Below, one piece after another: positions 1 to 8,072 of a DNA stretch of 64,000 bases. The translations under genes and the position numbers were made by a program. The notes beneath the pieces were generated by a model. The model was not told the DNA's origin, ran no database searches, and saw nothing but the letters and a program-made list of their open reading frames with translations. The DNA lies in the NCBI GenBank assembly GCA_900317055.1, contig ONFF01000020.1:62001-126000 (forward strand). The letters run 5' to 3'. Within the stretch, counting starts at the first letter, position 1. Every line of letters begins with the position of its first letter. The DNA comes from an uncultured Bacteroidales bacterium (lineage in GTDB: Bacteria > Bacteroidota > Bacteroidia > Bacteroidales > F082).

Positions 1-68
1 ACTGTTTGCATTTCGCATTTAAGTCTCCGTTTCTTTTCGTTTGGAATGATTATTGATTTCTTTTTTGG

Positions 69-76
69 TACTTTTG
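69..76 (+). promoter_or_regulatory. Bacteroidetes -7 box for the repeat protein
   Basis: TACTTTTG matches TAnnTTTG and lies 34 nt before the ATG at 111. Confidence 0.6.
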
Positions 77-110
77 CATCGATAGTTCAAACATATAAAC
101 AGAAAGAAAC

Positions 111-527
111 ATGAAAATATTAAAAGTTTTGATTTTGGCCATAGCCATGATGATGGCTTCGGGTGCCATGGCTCAGGCCGTATATAACAGCAGCGGTTCG
201 CGCTGTGGCACAATTGAGAATGGAGGTACCATCCGTAACTCCAGTGGCTCTAGTGTCGGCAAGTTCGACAGTGATGGCACTATCCGCAACGGTTCTGGTT
301 CCAGCATCGGCAAGATTGATAGGGACGGCACTATCCGCAATAGCAGTGGCTCCAGCATTGGTAAACTTGACAGCGATGGCACGGTGCGCAACAGCTCGGG
401 CGCCAGTATCGGCAAAGTAGAAAGCGATGGAACGGTACGCAATAGCACCGGTTCCAGCATTGGCAAAGCCCAAGGTATTCCCCGTGATTGGGTGGCCGCG
501 TATTTCTTCTTTTTCCCGTTTTATTAG
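111..527 (+). CDS. secreted 17-residue-repeat protein (5-fold beta-flower-like)
   Basis: The 138-residue product begins with a signal peptide ending near MAQA. It then carries about five copies of a 17-residue repeat of the form GTIRNSSGSSIGKxDSD, so the DNA has a 51-bp period. It ends in an aromatic tail (WVAAYFFFFPFY). The pattern resembles small Bacteroidetes proteins annotated as 5-fold beta-flower proteins, which have no assigned role; this match is from memory. The repeat predicts a regular beta structure, probably periplasmic or surface-exposed. A TACTTTTG promoter lies upstream and a strong hairpin terminator follows, so it is likely transcribed alone. Confidence 0.75.
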   Translation: MKILKVLILAIAMMMASGAMAQAVYNSSGSRCGTIENGGTIRNSSGSSVGKFDSDGTIRNGSGSSIGKIDRDGTIRNSSGSSIGKLDSDGTVRNSSGASIGKVESDGTVRNSTGSSIGKAQGIPRDWVAAYFFFFPFY

Positions 528-548
528 GATTTAGCAGAAACAAAACAC

Positions 549-579
549 AAAGCCCGCCAACAACTTGTTGGCGGGCTTT
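549..579 (+). terminator. hairpin terminator
   Basis: A near-perfect inverted repeat, AAAGCCCGCC...GGCGGGCTTT, with a short AACAACTTGTT centre follows the stop of the repeat protein. A T-rich stretch comes after it. Confidence 0.8.
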
Positions 580-668
580 GTTTGTTTTGGATATCCTGTT
601 TTTTATACAGATTTACAATTATTTATAGAAATATATCACTTTTTTTGCGAATATTGGATTATTTGCAT

Positions 669-676
669 TATCTTTG
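669..676 (+). promoter_or_regulatory. -7 box of the higBA-like operon
   Basis: TATCTTTG has a TTTG at 644-647 in the -33 region. The box ends only 8 nt before the ATG at 685, so the transcript would have almost no leader. Confidence 0.6.
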
Positions 677-684
677 CAGCCAAG

Positions 685-1002
685 ATGAAGGTAACTTTCG
701 ACAAGGAATACTTACAGAAGCTGTACACCACGGGCCAATCACCCGACAAAAAACACCGTTTCCAACCCGATGTAATAAGGAGATATGTGAAGGTGATAGA
801 CATCATGGTGGAGGCAGAGAGTGTCAATGTGCTTGCACTGATTGGTGGACTTCATTATGAGCACTTGTCTGGAGATAAAGAAGGCCTTTCCTCTGTTAGA
901 GTAAACAAGAAATACCGCGTTGAGTTTACGGAGCAAACGGAAGGAAATGAAACTGTAGCCACCATCTGCAATATTATTGAGTTGTCGAACCATTATGATT
1001 GA
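685..1002 (+). CDS. higB: HigB-like (RelE/ParE superfamily) toxin
   Basis: The 105-residue protein carries the RelE-fold signature of a G-LHYEHLSGD segment, then SVRVNKKYRVEF, then a short final strand. Family members are mRNA-cleaving toxins. The start at 685 was chosen because the -7 box at 669-676 makes any upstream start untranscribed. The gene overlaps the antitoxin by 8 nt, with the toxin first as in HigBA modules. A chromosomal stabilising or phage-defence role is inference. Confidence 0.8.
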   Translation: MKVTFDKEYLQKLYTTGQSPDKKHRFQPDVIRRYVKVIDIMVEAESVNVLALIGGLHYEHLSGDKEGLSSVRVNKKYRVEFTEQTEGNETVATICNIIELSNHYD

Positions 1003-1354
1003 AGAAACTATGATACACATTAACGGGATTAAGGACGAAATGATTGCCAACAATCTGACTCCTTTCAGATTTACGCACCCTGGGGAGATTATCAAAGACG
1101 AATTGGAAGACCGTGGCATTTCACAGCGCGAGTTTGCCCAAAATGTGGGAATGTCTTATTCCGTGCTCAACGAACTGCTCAATGCCCACCGTCCTCTTAC
1201 CACCAATACGGCCTTGCTCTTTGAGGCGGCTCTCGGCCTGCCCGCCGAGTTGCTGATGCGCATCCAGACCAAATACAATCTTCAGATGGCTCGAAAAGAC
1301 AAGGATGTCATCCGATGGATGGCGAAGATTCGGAATGCGGCGGCGGTGCTGTAA
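995..1354 (+). CDS. higA: HigA-like XRE antitoxin
   Basis: This 119-residue protein has a HigA-type helix-turn-helix: the HPGEIIKDELEDRGISQREF segment followed by NVGMSYSVLNELLNAHRPLT. The C-terminus (AELLMRIQTKYNLQMAR) is also typical. It should bind the toxin and repress the shared promoter. The ATG at 995 overlaps the toxin stop. ATG 1010 and TTG 977 are alternative starts. Confidence 0.85.
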   Translation: MIEETMIHINGIKDEMIANNLTPFRFTHPGEIIKDELEDRGISQREFAQNVGMSYSVLNELLNAHRPLTTNTALLFEAALGLPAELLMRIQTKYNLQMARKDKDVIRWMAKIRNAAAVL

Positions 1355-1450
1355 CGGTCAGCGGATTTCAAATAACCTAATAATTTTCACACCTATACAA
1401 TTCTCCATTTCTTTTTCCGTTTCAACGACACCAACAAAACACAAATCTAG

Positions 1451-2095
1451 ATGAACGAACCTCAATTTTTTAGTTTTTCTCATGGTAGGGGAAGCCTCTT
1501 TTTATTGCCTTGTTTTCGTCAAGATGAATGGGATGATTTGAAAATCAGGATAGACAAAAATATACCTAAAGGAGAACTCAGATTTATTGTAAATCCGTGT
1601 TTTGGTAAAAAGTTTTGGGATGTTGTCACAGCTGGGCAGGGCTTGTTGCTTGGCATTTCAGGAAGGGTAGTTAAATTGTTACAAGACAACAATATAACTG
1701 GTTGCAAATTCTATCCAATAACTATCAATGACCATGAAGATTTGAGTTATTATCTACTTACAATAACAGGAAGATGCGGGGCATTTGACATCTCAAAATC
1801 TAAAGTGATGGAAACCATAGAATATCCTGAAAGTGTCATTCAAAACTCTAACATAGTTATTCCTAAAGGCAAGTTTTCTATAATGAAAGGTTTTCATTTT
1901 CCTTTGGAAAGTTGGGACGGCAGTGACTTTTTCACTCCCGAAGGTGGTGGCGACATCATTGTGACAGAACGCGTAAAAGATCTTCTCAAAAAGCATAAAG
2001 TCACCAATGTCGTTTTGGAAAATATAAAGGATATGGTATGGAATTCTGGCATTTATCCGGAAAATACCGCTCGAGGGATTTTGCAATCCGAATAG
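1451..2095 (+). CDS. hypothetical protein, possibly immunity-related (Imm11/DUF1629-like)
   Basis: The 214-residue protein has no signal peptide or membrane segment. A similar segment occurs twice: VVKLLQDNNITGCKFYPI near residues 75-92 and RVKDLLKKHKVTNVVLENI near residues 175-193. Both follow the pattern VSExxKxLLxxxxIxxVxFxPI that I associate with Imm11/DUF1629 immunity proteins. No polymorphic toxin gene is adjacent, so it would be an orphan. It is more AT-rich than its neighbours, which fits recent acquisition. The family assignment is tentative. Confidence 0.5.
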   Translation: MNEPQFFSFSHGRGSLFLLPCFRQDEWDDLKIRIDKNIPKGELRFIVNPCFGKKFWDVVTAGQGLLLGISGRVVKLLQDNNITGCKFYPITINDHEDLSYYLLTITGRCGAFDISKSKVMETIEYPESVIQNSNIVIPKGKFSIMKGFHFPLESWDGSDFFTPEGGGDIIVTERVKDLLKKHKVTNVVLENIKDMVWNSGIYPENTARGILQSE

Positions 2096-2112
2096 TTACG
2101 CTTTTTTGTTTT

Positions 2113-2166
2113 CGGATTACAAATCCTTATATCCAAGTCCAGCGGATTGCAAATCCGCTGGAACCT
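2113..2166. repeat. palindromic element, GGATTGCAAATCC family
   Basis: It contains CGGATTACAAATCC (2113-2126) and the hairpin AGCGGATTGCAAATCCGCT (2141-2159), between two convergent genes. A clearly related copy lies at 7993-8048 in the same setting. Relatives occur at 6669-6683 and inside the tolC-like gene at 29808-29893. Confidence 0.8.
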
Positions 2167-2202
2167 ATGATTTACAAAAGATTTGTGTTAGATTTGCTTC
2201 CC

Positions 2203-3576
2203 TTATCCAAACAACTCCGCCCCCAACTCATAAACCGATGCCACTGGCACAATCTGAATCTTAAAGCGTTTGGTATCCAATCCCTTGGCATTGTATTTCG
2301 AGACAAAAATCTTCTCGAAACCTAATTTGTCTGCTTCAGCGATGCGAGCCTCAATGCGGGTGACGGCGCGGATTTCGCCCGAAAGACCCACCTCAGCGGC
2401 AAAGGCATAGCGCGAAGGAATGGGAATGTCAGCATTCGATGAAAGAACTGCTGCAATGACGGCCAAATCAATGGCAGGGTCATCCACATGGAGGCCACCA
2501 GCGATATTTAAAAACACATCTTTTACTGATAGTCTAAATCCAGCGCGTTTTTCCAACACAGCCAGCAACATGTTCATTCTGCGAATGTCGAAACCCGTGG
2601 CGGAGCGTTGCGGGGTGCCATAGGCAGCGCTGCTCACCAAAGCCTGTGTCTCAATGAGCATAGGCCTTTGCCCTTCCATGGTGGCGGCGATGGCGATGCC
2701 GCTCACTTCCTCGTCGCGTTGCGAGAGCAGGATTTCGCTGGGGTTGGTCACCTCGCGGAGGCCAGTGGCGTTCATCTCGAAGATGCCTAACTCCGACGCT
2801 GAGCCAAAGCGGTTTTTGATGGTGCGCAAGATGCGGAAGCCATAGTGGCGGTCGCCCTCAAACTGTAAGACCGTGTCGACGATGTGCTCTAGAATCTTCG
2901 GTCCGGCGATGCTGCCGTCTTTGGTGATATGGCCGATGAGGAACACGGGCACCTGATAGGCCTTGGCAATCTTGTTCATCTCGGCAGCGGTCTCACGGAT
3001 CTGGGAGAGGCTGCCCGCCGTGGCGTCCACATAGGGCGATTCGAGCGTCTGTATGGAGTCGACAATCACGATGTCGGGCTGCACATTTTTGAAATGCTTC
3101 AGAATCTCTTGTGTATTGGTTTCAGTGAGAATAAAGCAGTCGGTGTTGTGTATGCCGATGCGCTCGGCCCGCATCTTGATTTGGGTTTGGCTCTCCTCGC
3201 CGGAGATGTATAGTATCTTTCTGCCAGCAAGTTGCAAGGCTGTTTGCAAAAGCAAGGTCGACTTGCCGATGCCAGGTTCGCCGCCTACGAGGGTCAAGGA
3301 GCCAAGAACTAAGCCGCCACCGAGCACACGATTGAGTTCCTCGTAGGGCAAAATGATGCGTTGTTCCTTGGCATTGCCAATCTCGTTGATGGGCGTGGGC
3401 AGACCTTTGTCCATCTCTATTCCGACACTTTTCTTCACCGATTTGCTGTCTTTTCCCGTGACGACGGTTTCTTCCACGCAGGTGTTCCATGCACCGCAGG
3501 CAGGGCATTTCCCGAACCATTTCGGCGACTCATTGCCGCATTCCTTGCAGAAAAAGGCGGTTTTCTCTTTTGCCAT
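2203..3576 (-). CDS. radA: DNA repair protein RadA
   Basis: RadA is a DnaB-like helicase that promotes branch migration in recombination. The 457-residue product shows an N-terminal zinc finger with two CxxC pairs (FFCKECGN, CPACGAW), the Walker A motif GGEPGIGKST, the RadA signature KNRFG and a C-terminal Lon-protease-like domain. The length is normal. A TATTTTTG promoter on the minus strand at 3783-3790 implies a leader of about 200 nt, most of it occupied by a hairpin element. Confidence 0.97.
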   Translation of the reverse strand: MAKEKTAFFCKECGNESPKWFGKCPACGAWNTCVEETVVTGKDSKSVKKSVGIEMDKGLPTPINEIGNAKEQRIILPYEELNRVLGGGLVLGSLTLVGGEPGIGKSTLLLQTALQLAGRKILYISGEESQTQIKMRAERIGIHNTDCFILTETNTQEILKHFKNVQPDIVIVDSIQTLESPYVDATAGSLSQIRETAAEMNKIAKAYQVPVFLIGHITKDGSIAGPKILEHIVDTVLQFEGDRHYGFRILRTIKNRFGSASELGIFEMNATGLREVTNPSEILLSQRDEEVSGIAIAATMEGQRPMLIETQALVSSAAYGTPQRSATGFDIRRMNMLLAVLEKRAGFRLSVKDVFLNIAGGLHVDDPAIDLAVIAAVLSSNADIPIPSRYAFAAEVGLSGEIRAVTRIEARIAEADKLGFEKIFVSKYNAKGLDTKRFKIQIVPVASVYELGAELFG

Positions 3577-3621
3577 AGTGTTTGCCTTAATGACTAGCCA
3601 AGGTACACAACACCATCCTTT

Positions 3622-3736
3622 ACCCTTATTGCGGGCTTGACCCGCAAATCAGAAGATTCGACATAGTCAATCTCCCAAGCGCGGAGACGAATCCCTTGTG
3701 CTTGGGAGATGGCGGATGTTCCTCCGCCATGAGGGT
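3622..3736. repeat. composite three-hairpin element in the radA leader
   Basis: Three hairpins are nested in an outer ACCCT/AGGGT pair: GCGGGcttgaCCCGC, then TCTCCCAAGC paired with GCTTGGGAGA, then ATGGCGGAtgttccTCCGCCAT. Part of it (ATGGCGGA/TCCGCCAT) recurs at 57421-57541. With the flanks it fills the gap 3577-3880, which otherwise holds the two promoters. Confidence 0.75.
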
Positions 3737-3782
3737 AATAGTGTTAGGGTTGTGACCCTTGGTCCAGTGTCCGTTTATGCTG

Positions 3783-3790
3783 CAAAAATA
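3783..3790 (-). promoter_or_regulatory. -7 box for radA
   Basis: On the minus strand this reads TATTTTTG. The hairpin element lies between it and the radA start. Confidence 0.5.
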
Positions 3791-3831
3791 AGAAAAACAC
3801 CTCGTAAAAGAATAGAGTCTAAGATTTTTCC

Positions 3832-3839
3832 TATTTTTG
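3832..3839 (+). promoter_or_regulatory. -7 box for the 3881 gene
   Basis: TATTTTTG lies 41 nt before the ATG at 3881 and is divergent from the radA promoter. Confidence 0.55.
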
Positions 3840-3880
3840 TCCCAAATTCGTAGAATCAACGAAGTAAATCAGATAGTTGG

Positions 3881-4606
3881 ATGAAAAGACATTTACTCAC
3901 CTTTATAGTGTTGCTTTTCTCGCTGCATGCATTCAGCCAACAGGGTGATGTGGTGCTGTGTGAGGGCTTTTTCAACCCTTGGCTCGAAGAAGGCTGGGAC
4001 GCGAAAGGCGACGACTGGGTGGTGTGGTATGTCTCCAACACGACTTTTGCAGGGTGCAAACCTCATGAAATGCAGATGTATCCTGACTTCAACTTTGAAG
4101 GTACGACTCGCTTGGTGACACCTATCGTGGAGTTGGAAAAATACGATTTCATCAATTTCCAGTTCAACCATGCGCTGGAAGCCACTCTAGGAGAAATCAA
4201 CGCGCAAATAGGTATCGGCATTTCCCAAAACGGTGAAGACTGGGAAAGCATCTGGGAAGACACTTTGGTGGGAAGTATCGCGCAAAGCCAATATCTGCTT
4301 ACCTTCGACATGGAGGAATGGACCACCAAGTCACCACAGTTTTGCCTTTATTTTAAAGGGCACGGAGCTTATGTGACAAGTTGGTATATCGATAATATCA
4401 TCGTTTTCGCCTCGAAGAAAAATAAATATGGTGGTATTGATGACACTGACGAGAACGGCTTCATTGCTTCTGCGTCGCATATTACCACTTTGAAAGGTCC
4501 CTCTGCTGGAACGATAACGCATTTTTCGAAGATGCGAAAGTCGCGCAGCCGCTATGCCCGTGTGGTGGAAGGCCGACAAAAGAAGTGGTGGCAGTTCTGG
4601 AAGTAA
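3881..4606 (+). CDS. secreted choice-of-anchor J (MAM-like) domain protein
   Basis: The 241-residue protein has a signal peptide (cleaved near FSQQ) followed by a beta-sandwich module that begins LCEGFFNPWLEEGW and ends SWYIDNIIVF. The same module opens the T9SS protein at 45439, with matching TRLVxP and FxFxHAL blocks. The last 40 residues are instead strongly basic and end KKWWQFWK, with no T9SS sorting domain, so the route across the outer membrane is unclear. It lies 2 nt before the CotH gene and is probably co-transcribed with it. Confidence 0.7.
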   Translation: MKRHLLTFIVLLFSLHAFSQQGDVVLCEGFFNPWLEEGWDAKGDDWVVWYVSNTTFAGCKPHEMQMYPDFNFEGTTRLVTPIVELEKYDFINFQFNHALEATLGEINAQIGIGISQNGEDWESIWEDTLVGSIAQSQYLLTFDMEEWTTKSPQFCLYFKGHGAYVTSWYIDNIIVFASKKNKYGGIDDTDENGFIASASHITTLKGPSAGTITHFSKMRKSRSRYARVVEGRQKKWWQFWK

Positions 4607-4608
4607 AT

Positions 4609-6645
4609 ATGGATATGAAGAAGTACATCATAGCTTTTTTGTTGGTTATCATGTCTTTGGCGGTTAATGCGCAGACCTTCACCGACAGTAACCTGCCCAT
4701 CGTGGTCATTGAGACCGATGGTGGTGCCAGCATTCCTGAGGAGCCAAAAATCTTGGCTACGATGAAAATTATCTGGCATCAGGATGGTTCGCGCAACTAT
4801 TTGACTGACATCGACAACCCCGAATTCCTCAACTACGACGGACGCATCGGCATTGAGCGTCGTGGCTATTCCTCGCAGATGGTTTCAGACAAGAAACCAT
4901 ACGGTTTGACAACACTCCAAAATGACAATACCTCCAACAATAATGTCAGCCTTTTCGGGATGCCTGCCGAAAACGATTGGATCCTCAATCCTTTGGCATA
5001 TGACCAAACTGGGATGCGCGATGTGTTAGCTTATGAGCTATCGAACCAAATCGGCCAATACGCCTCTCGAAGCCAGTATTGCGAAGTGATTCTTAACGGC
5101 GATTACCGCGGCCTCTATGTCTTCATGGAGAAAATCAAGGTGGACAAAAACCGTGTCAACATCGAGAAGATGGACGAGACCTGCAACCAACCGCCCGAAG
5201 TGACCGGTGGCTATATCGTGCAAGCCAATCGCGGCGACAACGACCCCGTGGCATGGACCATGCAGACCTATCAAATGAACTGGTGGTGGCCGGTCTACAC
5301 CGAGTTTATCCATCACTATCCCAAACACGAAAACATCACCAGCACACAGAACGACTATATCCACAATGTGTTTCTCGACCTTGAATCGGTGGCTCACAAC
5401 TATGACACCGACATAACAACAGGTATTCCTTCGGTCATCGACATCCCTTCTTTCGTCGACTTCATGATCATGGCCGAGTTCACTTCCAATGTCGATGTGT
5501 ATCACCTCAGCACTTTTTTCCATAAGGACCGTTGTGGCAAACTGCGGGCAGGCCCCATCTGGGACTATAACCTTGCTTTCGGATACGACGCTTTTGGCAA
5601 CCGAAGCGGCTACGATGTGTGGCAGTTCGACAACCAGGACAACACGGGACCGCGTTTCTGGAAAGACCTGTTCGATACGGATGCGTTTCGCTGCTATTTT
5701 GCCAAGCGTTGGTTTGAATTGACCGAGGAAGGCATGCCTTTGGACTACAACCTTATCTTTAACCGCATTGACGAAATAGACACATTGATTGCCGAAGCTA
5801 TCGGTCGCGACAACCAACGCTGGAACCAGATGTCGCAACACGCTCAGTATGTGAACGACATGAGGACCTGGCTTCAACAGCGCATCAACTGGCTGAACGA
5901 CCATATTGGCTCTTCACAAGGTTGTTCCGATGTCGATGTGCCGCCTTTGGTTATTTCCAAGATCCATTACCATCCCCAAGACTGGTGGAGCATTGACGGC
6001 GACCATCTTGAGTTCATTGAAATCACCAACAATGGGGATGCGGAGGTGGACTTGACAGGCATTTATTTCCGTGAGTTGGGGCTTTCGTACCAATTTCCCG
6101 ATGGAGCCCATCTTGCTGGTCGACAAGCTGTTATCCTATGTTCCGATTCTTTGTTATTTAGCGAATACTATCAAATTATGCCTTTCGGCCAATATATGCG
6201 CAAGCTCGACAACAAGTCGGAGAATCTCGTCTTGGCTGACGCTTGGGGCAACATCATCGACCAAGTGCAATATTCTGACAGCGAACCTTGGCCAACGGAA
6301 GCCGACGGTAACGGGCCTTACCTTCAACTCAAAGACCTTGACCTTGACAATAGTCTGGCCGAAAACTGGACCACAGGCAATGACTTGACGAATGTAAATG
6401 AATTTACTGACAATCAAAGTTTTACTATCTATCCCAATCCTACATCTGGCAGGATTCACATCGCTTTGGAGGAAAACGCCACGCATTGCCAAATTATGGA
6501 CTTGATGGGTAATGTTTTGCAGGAAACTTCGCCTTCAAGTCCTGACTTCGAGCTTGATTTGAGCGGTTTACCTTCTGGGATGTATTTGGTGAAGGTGCAG
6601 TTGGGTGATGGACGGCGGGTTTTTAGGAAGGTTGTTAAACAATGA
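4609..6645 (+). CDS. CotH-family protein with lamin-tail domain and T9SS sorting signal
   Basis: The 678-residue secreted protein has four parts. A signal peptide (ends VNAQ) is followed by a CotH-type atypical kinase domain at about 30-430, with the characteristic RAGPIWDYNLAFGYD motif. Next come a lamin-tail-like beta domain (about 450-590, LVISKIHYHP...HLEFIEI) and a C-terminal Por sorting domain (YPNPTSG, ending VKVQLGDGRRVFRKVVK). CotH proteins phosphorylate secreted proteins in spore formers; the role in Bacteroidetes is unknown. ATG 4609 was chosen because it follows the previous stop and precedes the signal peptide. ATG 4615 is equally possible. Confidence 0.85.
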   Translation: MDMKKYIIAFLLVIMSLAVNAQTFTDSNLPIVVIETDGGASIPEEPKILATMKIIWHQDGSRNYLTDIDNPEFLNYDGRIGIERRGYSSQMVSDKKPYGLTTLQNDNTSNNNVSLFGMPAENDWILNPLAYDQTGMRDVLAYELSNQIGQYASRSQYCEVILNGDYRGLYVFMEKIKVDKNRVNIEKMDETCNQPPEVTGGYIVQANRGDNDPVAWTMQTYQMNWWWPVYTEFIHHYPKHENITSTQNDYIHNVFLDLESVAHNYDTDITTGIPSVIDIPSFVDFMIMAEFTSNVDVYHLSTFFHKDRCGKLRAGPIWDYNLAFGYDAFGNRSGYDVWQFDNQDNTGPRFWKDLFDTDAFRCYFAKRWFELTEEGMPLDYNLIFNRIDEIDTLIAEAIGRDNQRWNQMSQHAQYVNDMRTWLQQRINWLNDHIGSSQGCSDVDVPPLVISKIHYHPQDWWSIDGDHLEFIEITNNGDAEVDLTGIYFRELGLSYQFPDGAHLAGRQAVILCSDSLLFSEYYQIMPFGQYMRKLDNKSENLVLADAWGNIIDQVQYSDSEPWPTEADGNGPYLQLKDLDLDNSLAENWTTGNDLTNVNEFTDNQSFTIYPNPTSGRIHIALEENATHCQIMDLMGNVLQETSPSSPDFELDLSGLPSGMYLVKVQLGDGRRVFRKVVKQ

Positions 6646-6668
6646 AATGCTATTCGGAGCCGTTCGGT

Positions 6669-6683
6669 CGGATTTGCAATCCG
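6669..6683. repeat. short copy of the GGATTGCAAATCC palindrome
   Basis: CGGATTTGCAATCCG lies just after the stop of the CotH gene. It is a minimal relative of the elements at 2113 and 7993. Confidence 0.6.
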
Positions 6684-6692
6684 CCTCTATAC

Positions 6693-6743
6693 TGTTGCCT
6701 GTAACCAGCACTTTTTAATGAAAAGTGTTGCCTATAACCAACA
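6693..6743. promoter_or_regulatory. paired 18-bp direct repeats upstream of the ATPase gene
   Basis: TGTTGCCTGTAACCAGCA (6693-6710) recurs at 6726-6743 with two changes. The centres are 33 bp apart, about three helical turns. An inverted AGCACTTTT/AAAAGTGTT lies between them. The second copy ends just before the -7 box at 6750, where an operator would be expected. Confidence 0.5.
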
Positions 6744-6749
6744 ATTTTG

Positions 6750-6757
6750 TATCTTTG
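6750..6757 (+). promoter_or_regulatory. -7 box for the ATPase gene
   Basis: TATCTTTG lies 22 nt before ATG 6780. It excludes the in-frame start at 6747. Confidence 0.6.
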
Positions 6758-6779
6758 CAGGCAAAATAAAGACTTTGCT

Positions 6780-7979
6780 ATGGAAACGCTATTTGTAAAA
6801 CACGACCGATTGATTGCCAAAACCTCGTTGGACATCGTCAGGGAAATGATGAGCCGTGTGCATTGGGATGCCCGACTGCTATCCATCCAAGGAGCTAAAG
6901 GTGTGGGCAAATCGACACTGCTCAAACAATTTGTCAAACAGAACTACCAACCTGGCGACAGGAAAGTGTTGTACTGTTCCGCCGACACTATCGATTTTTC
7001 TCGCCGAACCTTAGTTGACCTTGCCGGAGAGTTTGTCATGAATGGCGGCGAAAGACTTATTATCGACGAAATCCACAAATATGAAGGATGGAGCCGCGAA
7101 ATCAAGGAGATTTACGACCTTTATCCCGAATTGAAAATGATTATCAGTGGCTCGTCGCTATTAAGCCTGCTGGCTGGTGATGCAGACTTGTCGCGCCGAT
7201 GTATCAAATACACCATGTCGGGCTTATCTTTCCGCGAGGCATTGAGATTCTACGAAAACCTTGAATTTCCTATTTGGACCTTGGAGGACATTCTCGCGCG
7301 TCCATACGAATTGTGGCAGACCGTCACCGCTCAATGTAAACCCGTTGAGCAGTTCAAGAAATACCTTCAATATGGCTACTATCCCTTCTTTTTGGAAGGT
7401 CAACAGGATTATTTTACGCGAATCGAGCAGGTAGTCAACTATGTCGTGGAAACAGAACTCCCTTTGATTTGCAAAGTCGATGTGGCTTACACCCGAAAAC
7501 TCAAGGCCTTGATTTCCATCATTGCCGAAAGTGTGCCTTACGAAGTGAATGCCAATCGATTGGCTGCCGCCATTGAGATTGGCAGAGATACCGTTGTGGG
7601 CTATCTGAAGAATATGGGCGATGCCAAACTACTGAACTTGCTCTATTCTGACAAGAAAAGCATCGGCAAACTCACCAAACCCGACAAGGTCTATCTCGAA
7701 AACACAAATCTGCTTTATGCGTTAAGTCCTACTTCGGTCGAAATCGGGACGGCGCGCGAAACCTTTGCCATCACCCATCTTTCCGAAAACCACATTGTCG
7801 AATATGGTAAGGACAAAGGCGACTTCAAGGTGGATTCCAAGTACCATTTTGAAATCGGTGGCAAGGACAAAGGCTTCGCCCAAATAGCGGCTTTGCCTGA
7901 TTCCTACATCTTTGCCGACGACATCGAATCGCCCATTGGTGCCAAGTTGCCCCTTTGGATGCTGGGGTTTTTGTATTAG
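6780..7979 (+). CDS. AAA ATPase with DUF4143 domain
   Basis: The 399-residue cytoplasmic protein has Walker A GAKGVGKST, Walker B RLIIDEIHKYE, a sensor-like MIISGSSLLSLL strand and a C-terminal DUF4143 region. The latter has features of a nuclease-like fold near HFEIGGKDKG. Proteins of this archaeal-ATPase type are common in Bacteroidetes, often accessory, with no established function. The start at 6780 follows the promoter at 6750. Possible operators lie upstream, and a palindromic element follows the stop. Confidence 0.85.
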   Translation: METLFVKHDRLIAKTSLDIVREMMSRVHWDARLLSIQGAKGVGKSTLLKQFVKQNYQPGDRKVLYCSADTIDFSRRTLVDLAGEFVMNGGERLIIDEIHKYEGWSREIKEIYDLYPELKMIISGSSLLSLLAGDADLSRRCIKYTMSGLSFREALRFYENLEFPIWTLEDILARPYELWQTVTAQCKPVEQFKKYLQYGYYPFFLEGQQDYFTRIEQVVNYVVETELPLICKVDVAYTRKLKALISIIAESVPYEVNANRLAAAIEIGRDTVVGYLKNMGDAKLLNLLYSDKKSIGKLTKPDKVYLENTNLLYALSPTSVEIGTARETFAITHLSENHIVEYGKDKGDFKVDSKYHFEIGGKDKGFAQIAALPDSYIFADDIESPIGAKLPLWMLGFLY

Positions 7980-7992
7980 TTATGAGTTTGTT

Positions 7993-8048
7993 TTCCGAAT
8001 TACAAATCCTTATATTCATAGCTAGCAGATTGCAAATCCGCCAGAACC
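7993..8048. repeat. palindromic element, GGATTGCAAATCC family
   Basis: It shares most positions with 2113-2166, including the ATTACAAATCCTTATAT block, the GATTGCAAATCCG hairpin and the GAACC end. Like that copy, it lies between convergent genes (ATPase and recJ), where it may act as a two-way terminator. Confidence 0.8.
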
Positions 8049-8072
8049 ATAGCCAAAACTATAAGGAAAACT

